From Mobilicoccus pelagius NBRC 104925 (GTDB lineage: Bacteria > Actinomycetota > Actinomycetes > Actinomycetales > Dermatophilaceae): a DNA stretch of 64,000 bases. A model generated the notes under the pieces. That model had not been told where the DNA came from. It saw only the letters and a program-made list of their open reading frames with translations, and searched no databases. The position numbers and the translations under genes were made by a program. The stretch's first letter is position 1; every line of letters begins with the position of its first letter. Shown piece after piece: positions 14,913-23,844 of this stretch. Location: positions 1 to 64,000 of the forward strand of contig NZ_BAFE01000047.1 of assembly GCF_000247995.1 (NCBI RefSeq). The letters run 5' to 3'.

Positions 14913-16748
14913 ATGACACGACGACTGCACGAGTACCGCACGGACGCCGCCATGGAATCCCACCTGGAGACGTTCGGCCGGACGCTGGACGCCTACCCGG
15001 TGGGGGCGTGCCCGCTCACGATGGAGCTGACGATGCTCCACAACGCGAAGACCCAGTCGTGCGGCAAGTGCGTGCCGTGCCGCGACGGGATCCCGCAGCT
15101 CGAGGACATGCTCGCCTCCCTCCTCGACGGCGACGGCACGCCCGCCGACCGGGAGGAGCGGGTCGCGGAGATGCGCGCCCTCGCCGAGCTCGTCCGCGAC
15201 ACCTCCGACTGCGCGATCGGCTACCAACCCGCGACGGTGTTCCTCGACGCGATGCGCACGTTCGAGCGCGAGGTCGACAGCCACGTCCACGAGAGCCGCT
15301 GCCTCTCCGACCGGCGCCCCGTCATCCCGTGCGTGAGCCTCTGCCCGGCCCACACCGACGTGCCCGGCTACATCGCGCTCATCGAGAAGGGCGACCACGC
15401 GGGCGCGGTCAACCTCATCCGGCAGAACAACCCGCTCCCGTCGGCGTGCGCGCTCGTCTGCGAGCACCCCTGCGAGGCGCACTGCCGGCGGCAGCTCATC
15501 GACGAGGCGATCAACATCCGCGGACTCAAGGAGTACGCCGTCGACCACGCGCCCGGCGACGAGGTCCCCGTCCCGCAGCGGGGCCCGAACACCGGTCGGC
15601 GCGTCGCGATCGTCGGCAGCGGACCGAGCGGCCTCACCGCCGCATGGTTCCTCGCACTCATGGGCCACGAGGTCGTCATCCACGAGGCGAACGAGTTGCC
15701 GGGCGGGATGCTCCGCTACGGCATCCCCGACTACCGGTTCCCCAAGACCCGGCTCGACTCCGACATCGCGGGCATCCTCGCCGTCGGCAACATCGAGATC
15801 CGGTGTGGCGTGCACATCGGCCGCGACCTCACGATGGCGGATCTGCGGCGCGACCACGACGCCGTCTACCTCGCGATCGGCGCACAGGCCGGGCTCACCC
15901 TCGACCTCGAGGGCGGCGACGCCGAGGGCGTCGTGTCGGCGGTCGACATGCTCCACGGCCTCGCCACCGGAGAACGCCCCGACTTCCGCGGCAAGCGCGT
16001 CGTCGTCGTCGGCGGCGGCAACGTCGCGATGGACGCGACCCGCACCGCCATCCGGTGCGGCGCCGAACACGTCCACGTCGTCTACCGGCGACGCCGCGAG
16101 GACATGACCGCCCTCCAACACGAGATCGTCGGCGCCGTCCGCGAGGGCGCCCGGCTCTCGGCGCTGTTCGCGCCGACGCACGTCGAGAAGGACGACCGGG
16201 GCCACGTCGCCGCGCTGTGGGTGCAGCCGCAGATGCCCGGCCCGCACGACCACGCCGGACGCCCCACGCCGGTCCCCGCCGACAAGCCGCCGGTGCGGCT
16301 GGCCGCCGACGTCGTGCTCATCGCCGTCGGTCAGGGCATCGAGAGCACCCACGTCGAGGAGTCCGGACTCCCCGTCACCCGCCGGCGCCTCGTCGCCGAC
16401 GACACCGGCCGCGTCGCCCCCGGCGTGCACTCCGGCGGCGACTGCGTCACCGGCCCCTCGACCGTCATCGAGGCCATCGCCGCGGGCAAGGTCGCCGCCT
16501 ACGCCATCGACACCGACCTCGGCTACCACCACACGATCGACTTCGGCATCGAGGTGCCCCACCCCGGCCCGAACAACCGGGTCCCCACCGGCCGCGTCGA
16601 GGCCCCGCTGCGCGAACCCGACCTGCGCAGGACGGACTTCGACTACGTCGGCGAACCGATGACGGCCCAGGAGGCCGGGCAGGAGGTCTCCCGCTGCCTG
16701 CGGTGCGACCACTACGGAAGCGGAGCGCTCGTGGGAGGACGGTGCTGA
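14913..16748 (+). CDS. FAD/NAD(P)-dependent iron-sulfur oxidoreductase partner of formate dehydrogenase
   Basis: About 611 residues in three parts. First, a NuoF C-terminal-type [4Fe-4S] domain (SCGKCVPCRDG, then a fourth Cys in DTSDCAIG), without the NADH/FMN domain that normally precedes it. Second, a dihydropyrimidine-dehydrogenase/GltD-type iron-sulfur domain (CVSLCPAHTDVPGYIALIEK and CALVCEHPCEAHCRRQ). Third, an FAD/NAD(P) domain pair (VAIVGSGPSGLTAAWFLALM; RVVVVGGGNVAMDATRTA). It ends in SRCLRCDHYG. It probably passes electrons between FdhA and NAD(P). The start may be 14883, 14898 or 14913. Its stop lies one base before the fdhA start. Confidence 0.8.
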   Translation: MTRRLHEYRTDAAMESHLETFGRTLDAYPVGACPLTMELTMLHNAKTQSCGKCVPCRDGIPQLEDMLASLLDGDGTPADREERVAEMRALAELVRDTSDCAIGYQPATVFLDAMRTFEREVDSHVHESRCLSDRRPVIPCVSLCPAHTDVPGYIALIEKGDHAGAVNLIRQNNPLPSACALVCEHPCEAHCRRQLIDEAINIRGLKEYAVDHAPGDEVPVPQRGPNTGRRVAIVGSGPSGLTAAWFLALMGHEVVIHEANELPGGMLRYGIPDYRFPKTRLDSDIAGILAVGNIEIRCGVHIGRDLTMADLRRDHDAVYLAIGAQAGLTLDLEGGDAEGVVSAVDMLHGLATGERPDFRGKRVVVVGGGNVAMDATRTAIRCGAEHVHVVYRRRREDMTALQHEIVGAVREGARLSALFAPTHVEKDDRGHVAALWVQPQMPGPHDHAGRPTPVPADKPPVRLAADVVLIAVGQGIESTHVEESGLPVTRRRLVADDTGRVAPGVHSGGDCVTGPSTVIEAIAAGKVAAYAIDTDLGYHHTIDFGIEVPHPGPNNRVPTGRVEAPLREPDLRRTDFDYVGEPMTAQEAGQEVSRCLRCDHYGSGALVGGRC

Positions 16749-16749
16749 C

Positions 16750-19539
16750 ATGACGACGAACACCCCGCCGCTCGTCGCGGCGTCGAACGGGGACCACGTC
16801 CTCACCGGCGCGGCGGCCGCCCCCACCCCGGTCGTCGTCGACCTCACCGTCGACGGACGCGGGATCTCCGTGCCCGGCGGCACGACGATTCTGCAGGCCG
16901 CCCGGGCGCACGACCGCCGCATCCCCACCCTCTGCTGGCTCGAGGGCGTCAACGAGACCGGCTCGTGCCGCCTCTGCGTCGTCGAGGTCGAGGGCCGCGA
17001 CGAACTCGTCACCGCCTGTACCGCGGTCGTCGAGCCCGGCATGGTCGTGACGACGTCGAACCCCCGCATCCGCGCCACCCGCAAGGGCCTCGTCTCGCTG
17101 CTCATGGCGAACCACCGCGAGCACTGCTTCGACTGCGTCAAGGCGGGCGACTGCGAACTGCAGGATCTGGGCGAGGAGTACGGCGTCCCCGCCGACTCCT
17201 CCTTGGGCCGCAAGGGCCGTGTCGACCGCAACCGCATGCTGCTCGACGGGCACCCGTTCCTGCGCTTCGACCCGACGTTGTGCATCACCTGCGAGCGGTG
17301 CGTGTCGATGTGCGCCGACGTCGTCGGTCGCCACGCGATCGGCACGTTCAAGGAGGGGCGGAACACGATCATCGACGCGCCCTTCCACGAGGGCTGGCGC
17401 ACGACGCTCTGCGAGTCGTGCGGCAACTGCGTCCAGGCGTGCCCGACCGCGGCGATCACCGACCTGCGGCGGCACACCTACCGCATCCGCGAGGTCGAGA
17501 CGGTCTCCACGACGTGCCCCCACTGCGGCACCGGTTGCCAGATCGACCTCCGCGTCAAGGACAACCGCATCGTCGACGCCGTCGGTGGCGACGGCCCCGT
17601 CAACCACGGACTCCTCTGCGGCAAGGGGCGATCCGGCTCCATCGACTTCGTCCACTCCCCCGACCGCATCCGCACCCCGCTCATCAAGAACAAGGAGACC
17701 GGGGAGTTCGAGGAGGCGACATGGGACGAGGCGCTCGACCTCGTCGCCCGCGAGTTCACCCGCCTACGCGACACCTACGGGCCGCAGACCCTCGCCGGGT
17801 TCGCGTGCAGCCGCTCCCCCAACGAGGACATCTACCTGACGCAGAAGTTCGTGCGCACCTGCCTGCGCACGAACAACGTCGACAACTGCGCCCGCGTGTG
17901 CCATTCGGCCTCCGTCGCGGGCCTCGCCATGACCCTCGGGTCGGGCGCGATGACGAACCCCATCGCCGACATCACCGGCGACGTCGACGTCATCATGCTC
18001 GTCGGCTCCAACCCCGAGGAGGCGCACCCCGTCATCGGCATGCAGATCCGGCAGGCCGTGCAGCGCGGTGCCCGGCTCGTCGTCGTCGACCCCCGCGAGA
18101 TCGACCTCTGCAAGGACGCCGACCTGCACCTTCGGGTGCGTCCGGGCACGAACGTCGCCTTCGCGAACGGGCTGCTCCACGTGATGATCGCCGAGGACCT
18201 CGTCGACCACGCGTTCATCGCGGAACGCACCGAGGGGTTCGAGGCGATGAAGGACCTCGTCGCCGACTACACCCCCGAACGCGTCGGCGAGATCTGCCAC
18301 GTCGACCCCGACATGCTCCGCGAGGCCGCGCGTCTCTACGCCGGGGCGGAGAAGGCGCCGATCGTCTACTGCCTCGGCGTCACCGAGCACTCGAGCGGCA
18401 CCGAGGGTGTCATGAGCCTCTCCAACCTCGCCCTCGCGACCGGCAAGCTCGGCCGCCCCGGCTGCGGCATCAACCCGCTCCGCGGGCAGAACAACGTCCA
18501 GGGTGGCTGCGACATGGGCGCCCAGCCCGGCGACCTCCCCGGCTACCAGAAGGTCGCCGCCGACGGCGTCGTCGAGAAGTTCGAGCAGGCGTGGGGCGTC
18601 GACCTCAACCACGAACCGGGGATCATGGCGACCGACATCCTCGCGATGTCCGCGCGCGGCGAGATGAAGGCCCTGTTCAGCTACGGCGAGGACCCGGTGC
18701 GCACCGACCCCGACACCGCCCACGTCGTCAAGGCCATGGAGAACCTCGAGTTCTTCGCGATCATCGAGCTGTTCATGACCGACACGGCCACGTACGCCGA
18801 CGTCGTCCTTCCAGGGCTGAGCTTCGCCGAGAAGACCGGCACGTTCACGAACACCGAACGCCGCGTGCAGATGGTGCGGCAGGCGGTGATCCCCGAGCCC
18901 GGCATGCGGCCCGAGACCGAGGTGCTCGCCGACCTCATGCGCCGCATGGGCTACCCGCAGCCGACCCTCACGCCCGCGCAGATCATGGACGAGATCGCCT
19001 CGGTGACACCGAGCTTCGGCGGCATCTCCCACGAGCGGATCGAACGCGAGGGCGGCCTGCAGTGGCCGTGCCCGAGCGCCGACCACCCCGGCACGCCGAT
19101 CCTTCACGTCGGCTCGTTCACCCGCGGCCTCGGACGATTCTTTCCCGCCGAGTACCGGCCGAGTGCCGAGACCCCCGACGCCGACTACCCGTTCATCCTC
19201 ATGACGGGCCGGATGCTCTACCACTACAACAACGGCACGATGACGATGCGCGCGCCGGGACTGGCGGAGATCAGCGGCTCCTCCTACATCGAGCTCAACG
19301 TCGACGACGCCGCACGCCTCGGGATCCCCGACGGCGGTCGAGTGGCCGTATCCTCCCGCCGTGGCCGCATCGAGACCACTGCCCGCGTCGGCACCCGCGT
19401 CTCACAAGGGGAGACGTGGATGCCGTTCCACTTCGCCGACGGCGCCGTCAACGAGCTCACCAACGCCGCCCTCGACGAGTACGCCCGCATCCCCGAGTAC
19501 AAGGTCTGCGCGGTGCACGTCGAACCCGTGGGTGGCTGA
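16750..19539 (+). CDS. fdhA: Formate dehydrogenase catalytic subunit (molybdopterin, Cys type)
   Basis: A 929-residue enzyme oxidising formate to CO2. From the N-terminus: a NuoG-like [2Fe-2S] domain (LCWLEGVNETGSCRLCVVEV), a His-Cys cluster region (HREHCFDCVKAGDCELQDLG), two [4Fe-4S] motifs (CITCERCVSMC; CESCGNCVQAC), the cubane before the Mo domain (CPHCGTGCQ), then the bis-MGD catalytic domain. The metal ligand is Cys384 in CARVCHSAS, where selenoenzymes have selenocysteine. NADH-linked soluble enzymes have this layout. FdhD and the cofactor genes are not in the window. The end is the dinucleotide-binding domain. A 14-bp palindrome (19557-19570) follows the stop. Confidence 0.92.
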   Translation: MTTNTPPLVAASNGDHVLTGAAAAPTPVVVDLTVDGRGISVPGGTTILQAARAHDRRIPTLCWLEGVNETGSCRLCVVEVEGRDELVTACTAVVEPGMVVTTSNPRIRATRKGLVSLLMANHREHCFDCVKAGDCELQDLGEEYGVPADSSLGRKGRVDRNRMLLDGHPFLRFDPTLCITCERCVSMCADVVGRHAIGTFKEGRNTIIDAPFHEGWRTTLCESCGNCVQACPTAAITDLRRHTYRIREVETVSTTCPHCGTGCQIDLRVKDNRIVDAVGGDGPVNHGLLCGKGRSGSIDFVHSPDRIRTPLIKNKETGEFEEATWDEALDLVAREFTRLRDTYGPQTLAGFACSRSPNEDIYLTQKFVRTCLRTNNVDNCARVCHSASVAGLAMTLGSGAMTNPIADITGDVDVIMLVGSNPEEAHPVIGMQIRQAVQRGARLVVVDPREIDLCKDADLHLRVRPGTNVAFANGLLHVMIAEDLVDHAFIAERTEGFEAMKDLVADYTPERVGEICHVDPDMLREAARLYAGAEKAPIVYCLGVTEHSSGTEGVMSLSNLALATGKLGRPGCGINPLRGQNNVQGGCDMGAQPGDLPGYQKVAADGVVEKFEQAWGVDLNHEPGIMATDILAMSARGEMKALFSYGEDPVRTDPDTAHVVKAMENLEFFAIIELFMTDTATYADVVLPGLSFAEKTGTFTNTERRVQMVRQAVIPEPGMRPETEVLADLMRRMGYPQPTLTPAQIMDEIASVTPSFGGISHERIEREGGLQWPCPSADHPGTPILHVGSFTRGLGRFFPAEYRPSAETPDADYPFILMTGRMLYHYNNGTMTMRAPGLAEISGSSYIELNVDDAARLGIPDGGRVAVSSRRGRIETTARVGTRVSQGETWMPFHFADGAVNELTNAALDEYARIPEYKVCAVHVEPVGG

Positions 19540-19644
19540 CGGGCGGCGGGCGCCACGGCGCGATCGCGCCCTCCCGGGGCGAGGACCCACCACGTTCGGG
19601 GTTCCTCACCGGCCCCCGGACCCGGCGCAGTGCGTCGATTCGGC

Positions 19645-20025
19645 TCAGGCGAGGAGCGAGCGCAACGCGCGGGGCCCCTCGACGTCGACGTCGAACGGCT
19701 CGAGCCGGGCGACGAGGCCTCGGTCGGCGGTGACGACGACGACCCGCGCGCCCTCGTCCGCGAGCTGCCCACAGCGGTCGACGATCTCGTCGTCACCGCT
19801 CCCGGGGGCGTGGACGGTCGTCACCGTCGCCACCTCCCCCTCGGGAACACCCGGTCGAGCGGCCCCTTCGAGGACGAGGACGATGTGCTCCCACGGCAGG
19901 TCGACGGCGACGAGGGCGGCGTGGAGGCGTGCTGCCGCGCCCGCCCGATCGCGCCACCAGCCGTCGGGGACGCTGCCGACGACGTTCGCACCGTCGACGA
20001 CGAGGGCCGTTCCGGGACCCGTCAT
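19645..20025 (-). CDS. NYN/PIN-like domain protein
   Basis: A 126-residue single-domain protein. The first strand ends in the acidic LVVDGANVVGSVPDGWWRD, a second acidic site is GSGDDEIVDRCGQL, and a third is VVVVTADRGLVARL, the arrangement of the PIN-like NYN ribonuclease fold (YacP-like). It probably cleaves or binds RNA in the cytosol; the target is unknown. Its start overlaps the stop of the upstream tiny membrane protein by 4 bp. Not a toxin by context: no antitoxin-like gene is adjacent. Confidence 0.75.
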   Translation of the reverse strand: MTGPGTALVVDGANVVGSVPDGWWRDRAGAAARLHAALVAVDLPWEHIVLVLEGAARPGVPEGEVATVTTVHAPGSGDDEIVDRCGQLADEGARVVVVTADRGLVARLEPFDVDVEGPRALRSLLA

Positions 20026-20195
20026 GCCGCCCGCCTCGCCCGGGCCCGCGTGAGCGGACCGACGACGAGCGCGACCACCACCACGACGAGGAGTGCCAGG
20101 CGGAACACCGACCGTGCCGTATTCGGCCTCGGGGCGGGGCGCGCGAGACCGAGGTACTCGGCCGCGCGGGACAGGGGGCTCGAGGCTCGGGTCAT
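20022..20195 (-). CDS. Tiny single-pass membrane protein
   Basis: A 57-residue ORF starting MTRASSPLSRAAEYLGLAR, with one strong membrane helix (LALLVVVVVALVVGPL) and a basic tail ending RARARRAA. The stop overlaps the start of the NYN gene by 4 bp (ATGA), the coupling common in this genome, which supports it being real. Codon third positions are nearly all G or C. It may anchor or regulate the NYN nuclease (inference). No family recognised. Confidence 0.6.
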   Translation of the reverse strand: MTRASSPLSRAAEYLGLARPAPRPNTARSVFRLALLVVVVVALVVGPLTRARARRAA

Positions 20196-20240
20196 CTCCC
20201 CACCGTACCGGCCACTCTCCGGCGAGCGGCGGCGTCGATC

Positions 20241-21488
20241 TCAGCCGGACGCGGGCGTCGACCACGTCGTCAGGTGGGTGATGGCGGCGTCGACCGAGTC
20301 CTCCCGTGCCAGGCGATCGGCGATCCGATGCGCACGTGACCACACCCGAACGTCGTCGAGAATCGTTCCGGCAGAACGAATGTCGCCCGGAGTGACATGG
20401 CGGCGGTCGAGGGGCGCGCTCGCCACCCCGAGCTGCACGAGGCGCCGCGCCCAGAACGGCTGGTCGGCGGCGAAGGGGACGGGGATCGAGGGGATACCCG
20501 CCCGCGTGACGGCATGGGTCGTGCCCGCGCCGCAGTGGTGGACGGCCGCGGCGCACCGCGGCAGGAGCCACGAGTGCGGGGTCTGGCCGACGACGTGGAC
20601 GACCTCCGGGTCGTGACCCCACGCCGCGGGATCCACGCCGCTCCACCCAGGGTTGACGACGACCCGCCTGCCCGCGAGCCCGTCGAGCACGGCGCGCAGC
20701 AGGGGCTCCGTGCCGACCATGCTGCCGAACCCGACGTAGACCGGCGGCTCACCCGCGTCGAGGAACGCCACGAGGTCGGCGGGCGGGGTCCAGCCCGGGT
20801 CGTCGAGGTGCCAGTCGCCGCAGACCGCGACGTTGGAACGCCAGTCGCGCGGCGTGGGAAGTAGCACCGGGGAGTAGCCGTAGATCACCGGCACGTCGTC
20901 CCACACGGCACGGAACCGCCCGAGGCCCCGTCGGCGACGTGCGGCGGCGACCGGTCGGTGGAACACCGCGGACATCATCGCCGTCGCGACGTGATGGGTG
21001 GCGACGTTGAGCCATGCCGGTGGCACCCCGGGCGAGACGAGGGAGGGGAACGCACGGGTGGGGGCGAGGGGGAACGCCGCGGACGCCGCGAACCGCACAC
21101 CCCGGGATTCCGCGGCGGTCTGGGCCGCCCACACGGTGAGGCCGCTGCCGACGACGACGTCGGGCCGGTGTTCGTCGATCGCCGTCTCGACCGTGCATAC
21201 CCACTGCTCGGTGTGGGCGCGGGCGATCTCGCCGAAGAACGCGAGGCCGGTGAGCCCGCCGTCTCGGGTCGCGCGGGCCAGGGCCTCCTCGGCGCGGCCC
21301 CCGCTGAGATGCGCCCGGAAGTCGCCGTCGAGCTCCCGGTACGGCAGGCCGAGACGCGCGGCGGAGTCGGCGCCGCTGCGGTCGAGGCACACGGCGGCGG
21401 CGTGCCCACGGTCGGCCATCCCGGCCGCGAGCGCGAGGAAGGGCCGGGTGTCGCCCTCCGACCCCGACCCGGTGACGAGCACTCTCAC
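20241..21488 (-). CDS. UDP-glycosyltransferase-like protein (GT1 family)
   Basis: About 415 residues of the GT-B fold: N-terminal VRVLVTGSGSEGDTRPFLAL, and a C-terminal nucleotide-sugar domain with VYVGFGSMVGTEPLL, VGQTPHSWLLPRCAAAVHHC, GAGTTHAVTRAGIPSIPVPF and AADQPFWARRL. This HxGxGT plus DQ pattern is that of the glycosyltransferases acting on sterols, macrolides and glycopeptides. The acceptor is unknown. I chose the GTG start at 21486-21488 because the fold begins there; the frame is open upstream. It stands alone on the minus strand. Confidence 0.85.
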   Translation of the reverse strand: MRVLVTGSGSEGDTRPFLALAAGMADRGHAAAVCLDRSGADSAARLGLPYRELDGDFRAHLSGGRAEEALARATRDGGLTGLAFFGEIARAHTEQWVCTVETAIDEHRPDVVVGSGLTVWAAQTAAESRGVRFAASAAFPLAPTRAFPSLVSPGVPPAWLNVATHHVATAMMSAVFHRPVAAARRRRGLGRFRAVWDDVPVIYGYSPVLLPTPRDWRSNVAVCGDWHLDDPGWTPPADLVAFLDAGEPPVYVGFGSMVGTEPLLRAVLDGLAGRRVVVNPGWSGVDPAAWGHDPEVVHVVGQTPHSWLLPRCAAAVHHCGAGTTHAVTRAGIPSIPVPFAADQPFWARRLVQLGVASAPLDRRHVTPGDIRSAGTILDDVRVWSRAHRIADRLAREDSVDAAITHLTTWSTPASG

Positions 21489-21964
21489 GACATCCCCCTC
21501 GCCGTCGACATCCCCCGCAGTGTGACGGCTCCACGACGACCTCGCGCGCCGCTGGGACCCCGCGGACGCCGCGGGAGGCGGCCCGCACGGCCTGGGAGAA
21601 CGCGCGCCCGTCGAAATCGAGGCCCTCCCGGCCGTGCCTCTCGCGGACCCCACCCTCGGGGGAGGCGTGGGGCGCGTGCGTCCGCCGGCGCCGGGGTGCC
21701 CGTGGCGACGGCCTCCTCGGCGGCGGACGAGGGCTCCGATCGGTGGGCCGTGTCGGCGCCCCCGCGGGAACGGTGGGCGCCGAGCAGTCCCGCCCGCAGC
21801 ATGACCGCGGCGGAGGATCCGGCCGAGGTGCCGACGACGAGGTCGGCGGCGCGCAGGTCGACGCCCGCCGCGAGCAGTGCGGTGAGGAGCGCGCTCTCCC
21901 AGGCGATCCCGGCGACGCCTCCCCCGCCGAGGACGAGGGCACGGGTGGGGGTCGGAGCGGTCAT
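21485..21964 (-). pseudogene. Truncated second copy of a patatin-like phospholipase
   Basis: The first 60 or so residues (MTAPTPTRALVLGGGGVAGI, then AWESALLTALLAAGVD, then VVGTSAGSSAAVMLR) are nearly the same as the start of the intact patatin gene directly upstream on the same strand. Homology ends at about 21785; the frame then continues through low-complexity sequence to a stop at 21485. The oxyanion loop and the nucleophile serine are present, but the catalytic Asp-Gly region is gone. It looks like a tandem duplicate that lost most of its body. Confidence 0.65.
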
Positions 21965-22028
21965 GATGATGGCCATCGTCGCGGCGGAGACCGCCCGCAC
22001 CCGGGCAGTCGGGAGGTCGGTGGTCGGA

Positions 22029-22934
22029 TCAGCCCCAGAAGGCGACGACGTCGGCGGCGACGGCCTGCGCCTGGGCGAGGCCGGCGAGGAACGACGGCTC
22101 GATGGAGGCCGGGTCGAGCACGTTGGGGCCGAACGCGGTGCGGCTCGCGGCGTCGGCCTCGATGGTGAACACGTCGGAGGACTCGTTCCGCATGCGCTCC
22201 GCGGCCTGGGCGAGCACCGGCCCGAACGGGCTGGCGGCCCCCTCGTCGGAGCATGCGACGACGAGCACGCGGTCGTGCCCGGCGGCGGCGTCGGCGTTCG
22301 TCGCCGAGCGCATCCCGCCGTCCATGTACGGGTCTCCGTCGATGGTGACGAGCGGGAACACCGTGGGCAGGGTGCAGCTCGCGGCGACGGCACGGGCGAG
22401 CTCGACGCCGTCCTGCGCGCCGAACGTGTGGAACGAGCCGTCGGCCGCGTTGACCGCGGTGATCGCGAGACGCCCCTCCGGCCAGTCGCGCGGCAGGCGC
22501 GCGGCGATCTGCGCAACCCACGTCTCCTCGGGCAGGTCGACGGGGCGGGCACGACCCCACTCGCCGAGCTTGGCGCGCACGTCCTGCTCCTCGGTGACAC
22601 CACGGGTGGCGTCGAGCTTCGCGTCGGCGAACGCGGTGGAGGAGTACGACTGCGAGCCCTCGGTCTGCGGGAGACCCGCGTCGTCGTTCGTCCGTTCCTC
22701 GACGGCCTCGGAGGCGGCGAGCACCTCCTGCAGGTGCTCCGTCGTGAGGAGGCCGTGCCGGAGCATCACCCCGACCGACGACCCGGCGGAGGTGCCGACG
22801 ACGAGGTCGGCCGCCTCGAGGTCGACGCCCGCCTCCATGAGGCCGATGAGGAGGCCGCTCTCCCAGGCGATGCCGGCGACACCCCCGCCCCCGAGCACGA
22901 GGGCGCGAGTGGGGCGGGTGGTGGTGTCGGTCAT
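22029..22934 (-). CDS. Patatin-like phospholipase
   Basis: A 301-residue lipid acyl hydrolase. Oxyanion loop GGGGVAG (residues 15-21), nucleophile Ser49 in GTSAGSS, and the second dyad member Asp205 in DGGMRS are all present. Patatins release fatty acids from phospholipids. It is the last intact gene of the ohrR-ohr-gpx run and overlaps gpx by 4 bp, which suggests that it cuts oxidised acyl chains from membrane lipid so that Ohr and Gpx can reduce them (inference). No signal peptide is seen, so it is cytosolic or loosely membrane-bound. Confidence 0.85.
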   Translation of the reverse strand: MTDTTTRPTRALVLGGGGVAGIAWESGLLIGLMEAGVDLEAADLVVGTSAGSSVGVMLRHGLLTTEHLQEVLAASEAVEERTNDDAGLPQTEGSQSYSSTAFADAKLDATRGVTEEQDVRAKLGEWGRARPVDLPEETWVAQIAARLPRDWPEGRLAITAVNAADGSFHTFGAQDGVELARAVAASCTLPTVFPLVTIDGDPYMDGGMRSATNADAAAGHDRVLVVACSDEGAASPFGPVLAQAAERMRNESSDVFTIEADAASRTAFGPNVLDPASIEPSFLAGLAQAQAVAADVVAFWG

Positions 22935-23422
22935 GCGGTCTCCTTAGGAAGGACGCGTTCGATGTCGTCGGTGAGCGTGGCCGGCGCGGTGGTGGGGGCG
23001 TAACGCTGGACGACGGCACCGATGGGGTCGACCAGGAACTTCGTGAAGTTCCACTTGATCGCGCCACCGAGCACGCCGCCACGCTCCTTCTTGAGCCAGG
23101 CCCAGAGCGGGTGCGTCTCGGCGCCGTTGACGTCGACCTTCTCGAACATCGGGAACGTCACGCCGTAGTTCCGGGTGCAGAACTCCCCGATCTCGTCGGC
23201 GGATCCGGGCTCCTGGTGAGCGAACTGGTCGCAGGGGAACCCGAGGATCTCGAGGCCGCGCCCGGCGTAGGTGTCGTAGAGCTCCTGCAGCCCCTCGTAC
23301 TGCGGGGTGAGGCCGCACTTGCTCGCCGTGTTGACGACGAGCACGGCCTTGCCCGCGTAGTCGGCGAGGTTCTTGTCCTCGCCGGTGAGGGTGGTGGCGT
23401 GGAAGTCGTGGAGGGTCGGCAT
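22931..23422 (-). CDS. Glutathione-peroxidase-family thiol peroxidase
   Basis: A 163-residue protein with the GPx fold: VVNTASKCGLTPQYEGL (catalytic Cys36), the LGFPCDQFAHQEPG motif, and the tryptophan motif IKWNFTKFLVD. The active residue is cysteine, not selenocysteine. In actinobacteria, which lack glutathione, such enzymes use thioredoxin and reduce peroxides including lipid peroxides. The stop overlaps the patatin start, and the start touches the ohr stop. Cotranscription with ohr supports a role against organic peroxides. Confidence 0.9.
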   Translation of the reverse strand: MPTLHDFHATTLTGEDKNLADYAGKAVLVVNTASKCGLTPQYEGLQELYDTYAGRGLEILGFPCDQFAHQEPGSADEIGEFCTRNYGVTFPMFEKVDVNGAETHPLWAWLKKERGGVLGGAIKWNFTKFLVDPIGAVVQRYAPTTAPATLTDDIERVLPKETA

Positions 23423-23844
23423 CAGTCGTCGACCACCACGACGGCGACGTCGATGTTGCCGCGGGTCGCGTTGCTGTAGGGGCACACCTCGTGGGCGCGG
23501 TCGGCGAGGGCCTGGGCCTCGTCGTGGGGCAGATCGGGGACGACGACCTCGAGGGTCACCTCGAGGCCGAACCCGCCGCCGTCGATCTCACCGATGCCGA
23601 CCTTGGCGCCGACGCTCGAGTCGCCGAGCTCGGCCTTGGCCTGGCGGGCGACCATCTGCAGCGCGGAGTGGAAGCACGCGGCGTAGCCGGCGGCGAAGAG
23701 TTCCTCGGGGTTGGCGCCCTCGCCGGTGCCGCCCATCTCGCGAGGGATGGCGAGGTCGAGGTCGATGCGCCCGTCGGTGCTGCGCACGTGGCCGTTGCGG
23801 CCGGCTCCGGTGGCGAGGGACTCGGCGGTGTAGACGACGTTCAT
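23422..23844 (-). CDS. ohr: Organic hydroperoxide resistance protein (OsmC/Ohr family)
   Basis: A 140-residue dimeric peroxidase. The two redox cysteines are Cys57 (AACFHSAL) and Cys121 (VCPYSNA), at the family's usual places, with the conserved Glu-Glu and Arg region (REMGGTGEGANPEELFAAGY). Ohr reduces organic hydroperoxides, including fatty-acid ones, using lipoyl-dependent electrons. It follows ohrR with a 4-bp overlap and precedes gpx. Subfamily: Ohr rather than OsmC, judged by its short length and the regulator next door. Confidence 0.93.
   Translation of the reverse strand: MNVVYTAESLATGAGRNGHVRSTDGRIDLDLAIPREMGGTGEGANPEELFAAGYAACFHSALQMVARQAKAELGDSSVGAKVGIGEIDGGGFGLEVTLEVVVPDLPHDEAQALADRAHEVCPYSNATRGNIDVAVVVVDD

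Noticed and set aside
16750-19539. Respiratory complex I subunit NuoG
   Set aside because: It has NuoG-like N-terminal clusters, but the CARVCHSAS active site and the full bis-MGD domain identify formate dehydrogenase.
19645-20025. Toxin of a toxin-antitoxin pair
   Set aside because: The coupled upstream gene is a membrane peptide, not a DNA-binding antitoxin, and the protein looks like a YacP-type NYN domain.
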